Assembly (NCBI RefSeq): GCF_040149665.1
Contig: NZ_JBEFLP010000001.1
Coordinates: 930,001 to 994,000, forward strand
Source: Sulfitobacter sp. HNIBRBA3233
GTDB taxonomy: Bacteria > Pseudomonadota > Alphaproteobacteria > Rhodobacterales > Rhodobacteraceae
Direction: 5' to 3'
Length of the DNA stretch: 64,000 nt
Made by a program: the position numbers and the translations under genes. Positions 32,235 through 40,656 of this stretch are shown piece after piece (the stretch's first letter is position 1; the number at the start of each line of letters is the position of its first letter). Below the pieces are notes generated by a model, which worked only from the letters and a program-made list of their open reading frames with translations, made no database searches and was not told where the DNA came from.

Positions 32235-33128
32235 CTAGGCGATGGACGCCGCGTAGATCGCCTCGACATTGGCGGCGAGGGCGGCGTTGAATTCCGCATC
32301 CGACATTTTCACGTTCAGACCTTCCGCCAGTGCGCGGCTGAAGGATGCGATCATCTTGTGGTTCTGCGCCAGCAGTGCACAGGCCTCATCGGTCGAATAT
32401 CCCCCCGACAGCGCCACGACGCGCACGACACGGGCGTGATCCGCTGCCGCATCGTAAAGCCCGGCTTTCGTGGGGATCGTCAGTTTCAGAATCACATCCA
32501 CGCCTTCGGGCAACCCGTCGAGGTGTTCCATGATCCGGGCGTTCAGGATATCCTCTGCCTCGGCCTTGGAGTCGGAGTGGATGTTCACTTCGGGCTCGAC
32601 GATCGGGACCAGACCCGCGGCGGCCACCTGACGCGCCACATCGAATTGCTGGGCCACCACATCGGCGATCCCCTTGGCGTCCGCGCGATGGATGAGCGAA
32701 CGTTCCTTGGTGCCGAAGATCCCCTTTTCGTTGGCTTTCGCCAGCAATGCGTCCAGATCCGGCATCGGCTTGAGCATCTGGACCCCGTCGGCCTCATCCG
32801 CGAGACCCTTGTCGATCTTCAGGAAGGGCACCACGCCACGGTCTTCCCACAGCGCCTGCGCCGTCGGCTTGCCGTTCACCTCGCCATCCATCGTCCGCTC
32901 GAAGAGGATCGCGCCCAGCACCTTTTCGGAGGTGAAGGCATCGGCAGTGATGATCCGCGTGCGCATCGCGTGGACGGCTGCGAACATTTCGGCGTCGCCG
33001 TTGTAATCTTCGGGCTCGACACCGTATTGGCTCAGCGCCTTGGGGGTCGATCCCCCCGACTGGTCCAATGCGGCGATAAATCCGTTTCCGGTTGCGATCC
33101 GGTTGCGCTGTTCGTCTTTCGTGGCCAT
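32235..33128 (-). CDS. Class I fructose-bisphosphate aldolase
   Basis: 297 residues from the ATG at 33128; the 20-residue longer frame has no ribosome site. The sequence IAALDQSGGSTPKALSQYGV, then LFERTMDGE, LKIDKGLADEADGVQMLKPM, LVPIVEPEVNIHSDSK and DVILKLTIPTKAGLY follow the short bacterial class I aldolase (Staphylococcus FdaB type), where a lysine forms the Schiff base. It cleaves fructose-1,6-bisphosphate in glycolysis and works backward in gluconeogenesis. Convergent with the RHH gene, 49 bp apart. Confidence 0.93.
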   Translation of the reverse strand: MATKDEQRNRIATGNGFIAALDQSGGSTPKALSQYGVEPEDYNGDAEMFAAVHAMRTRIITADAFTSEKVLGAILFERTMDGEVNGKPTAQALWEDRGVVPFLKIDKGLADEADGVQMLKPMPDLDALLAKANEKGIFGTKERSLIHRADAKGIADVVAQQFDVARQVAAAGLVPIVEPEVNIHSDSKAEAEDILNARIMEHLDGLPEGVDVILKLTIPTKAGLYDAAADHARVVRVVALSGGYSTDEACALLAQNHKMIASFSRALAEGLNVKMSDAEFNAALAANVEAIYAASIA

Positions 33129-33209
33129 GGAACCTGCCCTTGTGCGAGTGCTGAAATCTGACAGTCTCTTAGAGGAAGCCCTGTCCATAATCCAGTCAAA
33201 GCCAGAGTG

Positions 33210-34574
33210 TTAACGCTCACGCCGCTCGATTTTCAGGCGAATGCCCCGATCCGAGCGCACCGTCAGATGTGCGACCGGAACCGGCGCGGGGCCGTCGGCG
33301 AGATCGAAGCGGAAATCGCGCAACAGCCGGCTGAGGATCAGCGGGCCTTCTATCATCGCGAACCCCGCACCGGGACAGACCCGCGCGCCCGCGCTGAAGG
33401 GGATGAAAGCGTCGCGCTGGCAGGCGCGCCCGTTCTGCGTATGCCAGCGGTCGGGATCAAAGCTGTCGGGCCCATCCCACAGCCGCTCGTGCCGGTGCAG
33501 GTGCCACGGGCTGACCACCAGTTGCGAGCCGCGTCTGACAGGCCGGTCGCGGAACCGCTCAGGGCAGCTGTTTTCGCGCACCATCATCGGCACCGGCGGA
33601 TAAAGCCGCAGGGTTTCGCGAAATACATCACGGCTGAGCCGCAACTGCGACATGACCGCGAAATCGCAGGTCCCGAGCGCTTCGGCCTCGAGGGCAAGCC
33701 GGTCCTGCCAGTCAGGGTAAAGCGCCATCAGATAGAGGGCCCAGGCCAATGTCGATGCGCTGGTCTCGTGCCCGGCAAGAAAGAAGATCGCGACCTGATC
33801 GACCATCTCTTCGGTGCTGAAGGTGTCGCCGGTTTCGGGGTCGCGCGTGGTCATGATCTTGGTCGCGAGGTCGTCGGGCGCATCGCCCGCCGCGATTTCA
33901 TCCGCGCGGGCGCGGGTCAGATCGGTAATCAGGCGGCGGATATGCGCGGCACTGCGCCGCGTGGTACGCCCGAAGGGGCGCGGCATCCAGCGCGGCAGCG
34001 GGACAAGTGCCGCAAGGTTCAGGATCGGCTGGCTGCGCTGGTAGCTGCGGAAGGCCTGAAAGGTCTCCTGCGCCAACCGGTGTTCAATGGGCAGCGAAAA
34101 GAGCGTGCGAAAGATGACGTCGGCGGCGGCGTGGCTTGCCTCTTCCTCGATCTCGACCTCGCGGCCCGCAAGCGCATCGAGACGCAGCGCCGCCGCCTCT
34201 GCCGCGTCCCACATCGCGGGGAATGTATCGCGCAGCCGCCCGCCCTCGAACGCGGGGTCGATGATCCGGCGCTGGCGTTTCCAGGTTTCGCCATTGGTCA
34301 CGAAGACCGAGTTGCCCAGAAGCGGTCGCAGCCCCTCGCCCACCCGCGCGGACTTGGGGAAATCCTCGGGCCGGTCCTTCAGCACCGTACGCACAAGATC
34401 GGGTTCGTTGATCAGGTAGCTGCGGAAGAACGGCGTGCGGAACTCGGCCATCCACGCGCGGTAGAGCCGTCCGGGCTGCGCCGACAGGATATCCGCGCGA
34501 AACAGCCGTGCGTATTGCCACAGCGATACACGGTCCGGGCGACTGGGCGGTTTCGGCGGTATGGGCGCAGTCAT
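33210..34574 (-). CDS. Cytochrome P450
   Basis: 454 residues. The I-helix oxygen-binding motif is AIFFLAGHETSAS (about residues 268-280), the K-helix ExxR is ETLRLYPP (about 318-325), and the heme loop is FIPFSAGARVCPGAGFAM with the axial Cys (about 396-413). No membrane anchor, so soluble or peripheral; it needs a ferredoxin or flavodoxin partner not found nearby. It resembles bacterial CYP of the fatty-acid/terpene hydroxylase type, but substrate cannot be predicted. The start overlaps the stop of the hydrolase-like membrane protein (ATGA, 34571-34574). Confidence 0.93.
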   Translation of the reverse strand: MTAPIPPKPPSRPDRVSLWQYARLFRADILSAQPGRLYRAWMAEFRTPFFRSYLINEPDLVRTVLKDRPEDFPKSARVGEGLRPLLGNSVFVTNGETWKRQRRIIDPAFEGGRLRDTFPAMWDAAEAAALRLDALAGREVEIEEEASHAAADVIFRTLFSLPIEHRLAQETFQAFRSYQRSQPILNLAALVPLPRWMPRPFGRTTRRSAAHIRRLITDLTRARADEIAAGDAPDDLATKIMTTRDPETGDTFSTEEMVDQVAIFFLAGHETSASTLAWALYLMALYPDWQDRLALEAEALGTCDFAVMSQLRLSRDVFRETLRLYPPVPMMVRENSCPERFRDRPVRRGSQLVVSPWHLHRHERLWDGPDSFDPDRWHTQNGRACQRDAFIPFSAGARVCPGAGFAMIEGPLILSRLLRDFRFDLADGPAPVPVAHLTVRSDRGIRLKIERRER

Positions 34575-35797
34575 CGGCTGGTGGCCGTGAACCGGTTGAC
34601 GGGTTTTTCGATCCGCGACGCCGACGGCTTGCGGCCCGCATAGCGGTCCGCGAGTGTCAGCGGCCCTGCCGTGATCCGGAAATAGTCGTAGTCACCGGGC
34701 CGGTCGAAGGCGCAGAGATACTGGAAATGCAGGCGGAAGAAACGCCAGCGCAGCGCGCGCCACCGCTCCGGGCTGAGAGTTTGCGTAAAGGCCGCCGAGA
34801 AGACCAGCGGCCAGACCTTGTCCGGCGGGGCAACACCGCTGACCGCAACAGGATCGCACAGGGCAAAGGCGCAGCCGTCGCCGGGGGCGGTCACATCGAC
34901 CCATGCGATGGCATGCTGTCGCGACAGAAATGCCAGATCGGCGCGCAGGCGGTAAGCCTCCGGCAGAAACGACACCATCGGCACGACCTGCCCCAAACTC
35001 AGAAATCCCAGCGCGGGACCATCGTGGGGAACCCTGCCCGCGCGCAGCAGATCGGCCAGCACGCTGACCCCCAGATGCGCGCCGGACGAATGGCCGACGA
35101 CAAGCACCTCGTCGATATCGTCTTGCGACAGCGCGTCGGCAATGGCATCGGCGAACTGGCTGATCCGGGTCTCCAGCGCGGGAGGATTCGCCCCGCGCGT
35201 CGCCGCGCCAAAGGCGTAGTCATGCATGAGGTAATAGGCAAAGAACTTGCCGTCCTTGGCCTTGAACCACCGCAGCAGGCGCCACGCGGCCACCAGACCC
35301 AAGACCGCCGCCCCCGCCTGCACCGCGACACCGCCGCCCGCGAGGACAGCCGCCGCAATGACCGCCACCACAAGAAGAGCGGCAAGGGCGGCCTGCCCCA
35401 GCAGCATACCGACTGGATAGAGCGCCGCGATCACCGGCCCCTTGCGCAGGCGCATCAGCCGCCACAGCGCTCCCGTCGACATATAGACCCACGCGGTGCG
35501 CAGAAGTTGCCAGTAGGTCGCGGGAATCGAGGTGTTCATGCTGTCGCGCACGATGTCCGACCACACCAGGACATCCACCGAAGCATCCACAGCAATATCA
35601 TCAATTAGCGCGTTGATATTCCAACCGTATCTTTCACCGCCCTGACGCGGCGACAGAGTTATCTCGTAGCCCGAGCATTCCGCCTGCGCGGCGCCCTCCT
35701 TGCGGTAGAGTTCACGGTAGCGGCGCGGATGGATCGGATCGTATCCCGGTATGTAGAAAACCCGCCGGCGGGCGACGGTGGCGGAATTGCGGGGCAT
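34571..35797 (-). CDS. Membrane-anchored alpha/beta-hydrolase-like protein
   Basis: 408 residues. RRVFYIPGYDPIHPRRYRELY opens the protein like an alpha/beta hydrolase strand-loop (oxyanion region). Two or three membrane segments occupy about residues 125-175. A GxSxG nucleophile elbow, DEVLVVGHSSGAHLGVSVL, lies at about 230-248. Downstream Asp and His candidates (PGDYDYFRIT, HFQYLCAFDRPGD) are not certain. It overlaps the P450 gene, so the two should be co-expressed; a lipid or ester substrate that is hydrolysed and oxidised in sequence is an attractive guess only. Confidence 0.75.
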   Translation of the reverse strand: MPRNSATVARRRVFYIPGYDPIHPRRYRELYRKEGAAQAECSGYEITLSPRQGGERYGWNINALIDDIAVDASVDVLVWSDIVRDSMNTSIPATYWQLLRTAWVYMSTGALWRLMRLRKGPVIAALYPVGMLLGQAALAALLVVAVIAAAVLAGGGVAVQAGAAVLGLVAAWRLLRWFKAKDGKFFAYYLMHDYAFGAATRGANPPALETRISQFADAIADALSQDDIDEVLVVGHSSGAHLGVSVLADLLRAGRVPHDGPALGFLSLGQVVPMVSFLPEAYRLRADLAFLSRQHAIAWVDVTAPGDGCAFALCDPVAVSGVAPPDKVWPLVFSAAFTQTLSPERWRALRWRFFRLHFQYLCAFDRPGDYDYFRITAGPLTLADRYAGRKPSASRIEKPVNRFTATSR

Positions 35798-35876
35798 CTT
35801 GCTGCTGGGCCTCTGGCGGTTTTACCCATGCTAACGCGGGTTTCCGGCCAAAGTAAGACATTTGGTTCCCGGCGCG

Positions 35877-36629
35877 TCAGCCCAAAGCGCCCAGGGCGGG
35901 GAAGGTTTCGAGCAGCCAGAAGCTGAAGGTCGAAAACGCACCGGTCAGCATGGCCACGCCAACGACCAGCAAAAGCAGGCCCATGACACGCTCGATCGTT
36001 TTCATATGCCGCTTCAGCCTGTTCATCATGCCCATGGCACGGGTCATGAACATCGCGGCCAGAAGAAACGGAATTCCCAGACCGAAGGCGTAGATCGCCA
36101 ACAGCAGGGTGCCGCGGGTGACCGATGCCTCGCTTGCGGCAAGCGACAGGATCGCGCCCAGCTGCGGCCCGATGCACGGTGTCCAGCCAAAGGCGAACGC
36201 CAGCCCCAGAATATAGGCCCCGAAGGACGTTCCGCCCTTGTCCCCTGCATCCATCCGCGCCTCGCGGTCCAGAAACGGAATTCTGAAAACGCTCAGGAAA
36301 TGGAGGCCGAAAACAATGATCACCACCCCGGAAATCTGGGTGAACAATAGCTGGTTCTGCAAGAAGAACGCCCCGAAGGCCGAGGCGGTGAAACCCAGCA
36401 GGATAAATACGGTACTCAGCCCCAGCACGAAAAACAGCGCCGCCACGATAGCGCGACGTCGCGCCGCACGTTCTGAGGACATGTCAGACAGGCTGACCCC
36501 GCTCATATACGCCAGATAGGGCGGCACGATGGGCAGAACACAGGGCGACAGAAAGCTGATGATCCCCGCCACAAGGGCGATGGTCATGGCGGGCAAGAGG
36601 CTCGCGTCAATAAGATCGATTCCTTCCAT
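35877..36629 (-). CDS. ccdA: Cytochrome c biogenesis protein CcdA
   Basis: 250 residues, six membrane helices. The redox-active cysteines sit in helix 1, GIISFLSPCVLPIVPPYLAYMSGVSL written as SPCVLP near residue 29, and in helix 4, FGWTPCIGPQLGAIL near residue 160, the CcdA/DsbD-beta pattern. It shuttles electrons from cytosolic thioredoxin across the membrane to periplasmic thiol proteins that keep apocytochrome c reduced. Divergent from tusA. Confidence 0.93.
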   Translation of the reverse strand: MEGIDLIDASLLPAMTIALVAGIISFLSPCVLPIVPPYLAYMSGVSLSDMSSERAARRRAIVAALFFVLGLSTVFILLGFTASAFGAFFLQNQLLFTQISGVVIIVFGLHFLSVFRIPFLDREARMDAGDKGGTSFGAYILGLAFAFGWTPCIGPQLGAILSLAASEASVTRGTLLLAIYAFGLGIPFLLAAMFMTRAMGMMNRLKRHMKTIERVMGLLLLVVGVAMLTGAFSTFSFWLLETFPALGALG

Positions 36630-36717
36630 GCGCTACAGCTAGCCTTTGAAGAGGCCGCCGTCACCCACAAGAGCGGTCACAAGGTTGTGGACAGCGTGAA
36701 ACATCTGCCTTAGCTGA

Positions 36718-36948
36718 ATGGATATGAAAGAGATCCTTGATGCGACCGGCCTGTTGTGCCCCCTGCCCGTGCTGAAAGCGCGCAAACGTCTGCAGTCGCT
36801 CGCCGTGGGCGACCGGCTGGAAATGCGCGCGGACGATCCCGCCGCCGTGATCGACGTCCCGCATTTCTGCGCGGAATCGGGGCATCAGTTGGTTGAAACC
36901 CGCGAAGAAGCGTCAGGCGTACAGGTCTACCTGATCGAGAAACGCTAG
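36718..36948 (+). CDS. TusA-family sulfurtransferase
   Basis: 76 residues. Signature DATGLLCPLPVLKARKRLQ, with the sulfur-carrying Cys of the CPxP motif near residue 14, then VGDRLEMRADDPAAVIDVPHFC and a last strand. Small sulfur relay protein; may serve tRNA thiolation, molybdenum cofactor or general sulfur trafficking. A second ATG two codons in (36724) is possible. Stands alone between ccdA (divergent) and rne (convergent). Confidence 0.9.
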   Translation: MDMKEILDATGLLCPLPVLKARKRLQSLAVGDRLEMRADDPAAVIDVPHFCAESGHQLVETREEASGVQVYLIEKR

Positions 36949-36980
36949 GGCCTTTCGGCGGTACAACAGCCCGAACTGAA

Positions 36981-37006
36981 AAAGGCAGGCCAGCTGGCCT
37001 GCCTTT
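36981..37006. terminator. Bidirectional terminator between tusA and rne
   Basis: A 26-bp perfect palindrome whose half is AAAGGCAGGCCAG, with an A run on the left and TTTCTCG on the right. It lies between the convergent stops of tusA (36948) and rne (37034) and can end both transcripts. Confidence 0.85.
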
Positions 37007-37033
37007 CTCGTTTCATTCACCGTGTCGTGCCGG

Positions 37034-39757
37034 TCAGCGACCACCCAGAGACCACCAGCCCTTGCGGCGGGATTTGTCTTTTTTGGGCTCTTCGGCCACT
37101 TCCGCCTCTGCGGGCTCAGCTGCTGCCGGCTCTTTAGCCGGTGCTTCGGAGGCTACTTCGGCAGGTGCTGCTGCTTGCGGTTCAGCCGGTGCTTCCGCTG
37201 CCGCTTGGGCAGGCGCTTCGCTTTGAGGTTCAGCCGGTGCTTCGGGCGCTGCCTGGGCAGGCTCCTCTTTCGCCGCCGCAGGCTCCGCGCTCTCGGCCGG
37301 AGCCTCAGCAACGTCCTTCTTGGGCGCCTTCGGCTTGCGGGTACGCTTCGGCTTCGGCTTCTCGGCCTTCGCTTCTGCGGCCGGTTCTTCCTTTACCTCT
37401 TCGGCAGGCTCGGCCTGCGGGGCATCCGCTGCGGGTGTGTCCGCTGCGGTATCGGCCTGCTCCGCGGGCTTGTCGGCCTTGGGCTTGCGGCTTCGCGAGC
37501 GACTGCGCGGCTTCGGCTTGTCCTCGGATGACGCCTTGGCGTCGTCCTTGCTGTCGGCATCCTCGGCCTTGGCGGGTGACGCGTTATCGGCTTTCTCGGA
37601 CGACGCATCGTCGTTGGACTTGTCATCCGACCCGCCGTTTTCACTGTTCTGGTCATCGCCGTTGCCCGACCGGCCACCACGGCTGCGCCGCCGCCGGCGC
37701 CGCTTGCGCTTGGGCTTGCCATCCGTGTCGTCACCGTCACCGTTGCCGCTGTTCTGCGGCTGGTTCTGCTTGGTCTCGGACTGTTCCTCGTCGGCTTCGT
37801 CCTCGCTTGCGACATCCTCGTCGATCTGGTCCATCAGCGACGTGTCTACCGACACGACCGCCTCGGTCTGGGCCACGGTGCGGGTCGCGGTCTTGAACTT
37901 CTCCATCGAGAAATCGGGGCTGACCAGATGCGGCTCGCCCTCGATGCGGACGGACATGCCGTAGCGCGCCTCGATATGGGCGATATGCTCACGCTTCTGG
38001 TTCATCAGGAAGTTGGCGATGCCCACCGGCGCCTTGATCAGCACCTCGCGGGTGCGCCGACGGGTGCCTTCCTCTTCGATCTGGCGCAGGATCGACAGCG
38101 CAAGGTTGTCGTCCGAACGGATCAGGCCGGTGCCGTGGCACGCGCCGCAGGGCTGCGTTGTCGCCTCGATCATGCCGGGCCGTAGACGCTGGCGCGACAT
38201 TTCCATCAGACCAAATCCCGAGATGCGGCCCACCTGGATGCGCGCGCGGTCGGTCTTGAGCTTGTCTTTCATCCGCTTCTCGACGGCGGCGTTGTTCTTG
38301 CGCTCGTCCATGTCGATGAAGTCGATCACGATCAGACCTGCAAGGTCGCGCAGACGCAGCTGACGGGCAACTTCCTCGGCGGCCTCGAGGTTGGTCTTGA
38401 CCGCTGTCTGTTCGATCGACCCTTCCTTGGTGGCACGGCCCGAGTTCACGTCGACGGCGACCAGCGCTTCGGTCACGCCGATGACGATGTAGCCCCCCGA
38501 AGGCAGCTGCACCGTTGGGTTGAACATGCCCGACAGGTAGCTTTCCACCTGATAGCGCGCGAAGAGCGGCAGCTGGTCCTCGTAGCGCTTCACGTTCTTG
38601 GCGTGGGACGGCATGATCATCTTCATGAAGTCCTTGGCGATGCGGTAGCCGCGCTCGCCCTCCACGAAAACTTCGTCGATGTCGCGGTTATAGAGATCGC
38701 GGATCGAGCGTTTGATCAGATCGCCCTCTTCGTAGATCTTCGCGGGAGCGATGGATTTCAGCGTCAGCGCGCGGATCTGTTCCCACAGGCGTTGCAGGTA
38801 CTCGTAGTCGCGCTTGATCTCGGCCTTGGTCCGTTTCGCACCGGCGGTCCGCACGATCAGGCCGGCACCCTTGGGCACCTTGATCTCGTTGGCGATTTCC
38901 TTGAGCTTCTTGCGGTCCGCAGCATTGGTGATCTTGCGGGATATCCCGCCGCCGCGCGCGGTGTTCGGCATCAGGACGCAGTAGCGGCCCGCGAGGCTGA
39001 GATAGGTTGTCAGCGCCGCACCCTTGTTGCCGCGCTCTTCCTTGACGACCTGCACCAGCAGGATCTGGCGGACCTTGATGACTTCCTGAATCTTGTACCG
39101 GCGCGGGCGCGGTTTGCGCACGGGGCGGATGTCTTCGTGGTCGTCATCGTCGGCAACGGATTCGATGCTGTCGTCCTTCGACGCCGCATCGGATTTGGTA
39201 TCGCCGTCGTCCTCGTCGTCCTCGTCCACATCCGGTGTGTCGACCGGCGTCTCCTTCACCCGCTCCATGGGCGAGGACGCCTCGTCGTCTGGCACATCGA
39301 TGTCACCATCGTCACCCAGATCGACGGTTTCCATACCCTCGATCTCGGCGGAGGTTGTCGCGTCGTCCGTCACGGTATCCTGCGCCTTGGCGCGGGGCTT
39401 GCGCGACCGCGAGCGGCCCGACCGCTTGGGTTTGCTGTCTTCGTCGTCCTTGTCTTCCTGCGCCTGGGCAAAAGCGCGCTCTTCTTCCAGCAGCGCTTCG
39501 CGGTCGGCAACGGGGATCTGGTAGTAATCGGGGTGGATTTCCGAGAACGCGAGGAACCCGTGACGGTTGCCGCCGTAGTCGACAAAGGCCGCCTGAAGCG
39601 ACGGCTCGACCCGTGTTACTTTTGCAAGATAGATGTTGCCGGCAAGCTGGCGTCTGTTCTCGGATTCAAAATCAAATTCCTCGACCTTGTTTCCGTCGAC
39701 CACCACAACGCGGGTTTCTTCCGCGTGGGTGGCATCGATAAGCATTTTCTTAGGCAT
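37034..39757 (-). CDS. rne: Ribonuclease E
   Basis: 907 residues from the ATG at 39757 (MPKKMLIDATHAEETRVVVV). The S1 domain is split by a long acidic/basic insert (about residues 90-210, rich in D, E, S, K). The catalytic core follows: GAGLIVRTAGAKRTKAEIKRDY, GYIVIGVTEALVAVDVNSGR, LIVIDFIDMDERKNNAAVEKR (DNase-I-like domain with catalytic Asp) and the zinc link TTQPCGACHGTGLIRS (CPxCxGxG-like). After about residue 640 comes a 270-residue low-complexity tail of Asp/Glu/Lys, an RRRRRRSRG block and Ala/Glu/Pro repeats, the scaffold for degradosome partners. Endonuclease for mRNA decay and rRNA/tRNA maturation. Confidence 0.95.
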   Translation of the reverse strand: MPKKMLIDATHAEETRVVVVDGNKVEEFDFESENRRQLAGNIYLAKVTRVEPSLQAAFVDYGGNRHGFLAFSEIHPDYYQIPVADREALLEEERAFAQAQEDKDDEDSKPKRSGRSRSRKPRAKAQDTVTDDATTSAEIEGMETVDLGDDGDIDVPDDEASSPMERVKETPVDTPDVDEDDEDDGDTKSDAASKDDSIESVADDDDHEDIRPVRKPRPRRYKIQEVIKVRQILLVQVVKEERGNKGAALTTYLSLAGRYCVLMPNTARGGGISRKITNAADRKKLKEIANEIKVPKGAGLIVRTAGAKRTKAEIKRDYEYLQRLWEQIRALTLKSIAPAKIYEEGDLIKRSIRDLYNRDIDEVFVEGERGYRIAKDFMKMIMPSHAKNVKRYEDQLPLFARYQVESYLSGMFNPTVQLPSGGYIVIGVTEALVAVDVNSGRATKEGSIEQTAVKTNLEAAEEVARQLRLRDLAGLIVIDFIDMDERKNNAAVEKRMKDKLKTDRARIQVGRISGFGLMEMSRQRLRPGMIEATTQPCGACHGTGLIRSDDNLALSILRQIEEEGTRRRTREVLIKAPVGIANFLMNQKREHIAHIEARYGMSVRIEGEPHLVSPDFSMEKFKTATRTVAQTEAVVSVDTSLMDQIDEDVASEDEADEEQSETKQNQPQNSGNGDGDDTDGKPKRKRRRRRRSRGGRSGNGDDQNSENGGSDDKSNDDASSEKADNASPAKAEDADSKDDAKASSEDKPKPRSRSRSRKPKADKPAEQADTAADTPAADAPQAEPAEEVKEEPAAEAKAEKPKPKRTRKPKAPKKDVAEAPAESAEPAAAKEEPAQAAPEAPAEPQSEAPAQAAAEAPAEPQAAAPAEVASEAPAKEPAAAEPAEAEVAEEPKKDKSRRKGWWSLGGR

Positions 39758-40326
39758 GATACTCTTCTGCACAAACTCCGGCGCGCAGGACGACCCGGGG
39801 GCGCTGCGCGAAAAGTTATGTGTCTTGTCAGGGCGATAGGTGACGGCGCGGCCAGTCTGCCCGAAGGGCAACCTGTTCCATTTCTGTGTGCACGCACGCG
39901 CGTCATCGCGGTTCTTCTCCGATGCGCGACCGCGTCAGAGTGCCCCTGCCGCCGTGCGCATCCGTTTATGACTGTGCCGCCTCGGGATCCTTTGTGCGGT
40001 CCTCGGCATACATCAGCGTCTCATGTGCCATTTCTGGCGCTACCCTTCTGTCACACGCCGCGTTTTCGCGCGGGGTAACAGCGAATTCTCTAGCGGTCCA
40101 ATGCCGTAACGGAAACCGGACCCCATCCTTCTAAATAAGGGGAGCGCCACCCCAAACACAATGGGGAATCTCATTTGCGGCACTTGAATTGGCAGATTTG
40201 GTAGCACGAGGGTCGAAATGAGGCAGATAGGGTCACTTGCGAAAGGTTGCCCAAGGCGGGCCGAATGGCTACGCTCCGGGTCACAACCGGCCTTGAAAAG
40301 CCGGATACCGAATATCTGGAGACACC
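39758..40326. other. Gap between divergent rne and lipoprotein genes; long rne leader
   Basis: 569 bp without a supported ORF. On the rne side a leader of several hundred bases is likely. GCGAAAACGC near 40068 is a small palindrome. No -35/-10 pair stands out. E. coli rne has a 361-nt leader used for autoregulation (known), so a similar role is possible. Confidence 0.4.
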
Positions 40327-40623
40327 ATGCGCCTTTTCCTGCGACCCGCGACAGCCCTCTGCGTCGGCTTTCTGGCTCTTGCCGCCTGTGACCCGGCGGA
40401 ATTCGATTCCGATCCGGACGTGCGCCGTGACGCAAAAGCGAACCGCACCTGCGTGAACGCTGTCGAAAACCAGACCGGCGCGGCGGCGCAGCTGAACACG
40501 ACGCTGCCCATCGTCGAGATCAACCAGTATATCATCGACGTTCCGGCCCTTCAGGAACGCTGGATGTGCCGCACGGAAGATGACGGCACTGCATCGCAGC
40601 TTTACAAGATGGGACAGGGATAA
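40327..40623 (+). CDS. Small lipoprotein of unknown function
   Basis: 98 residues. Signal peptide with lipobox FLALAAC, Cys at position 21, so probably lipid-anchored. The mature part has two further cysteines (RTCVNAV, WMCRTED). No family recognised. Ribosome site GGAGACACC before the ATG. Convergent with dctD. Confidence 0.78.
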   Translation: MRLFLRPATALCVGFLALAACDPAEFDSDPDVRRDAKANRTCVNAVENQTGAAAQLNTTLPIVEINQYIIDVPALQERWMCRTEDDGTASQLYKMGQG

Positions 40624-40656
40624 CGCCGCAAGGCGCCATCCCCTTCCTTTCGGACC

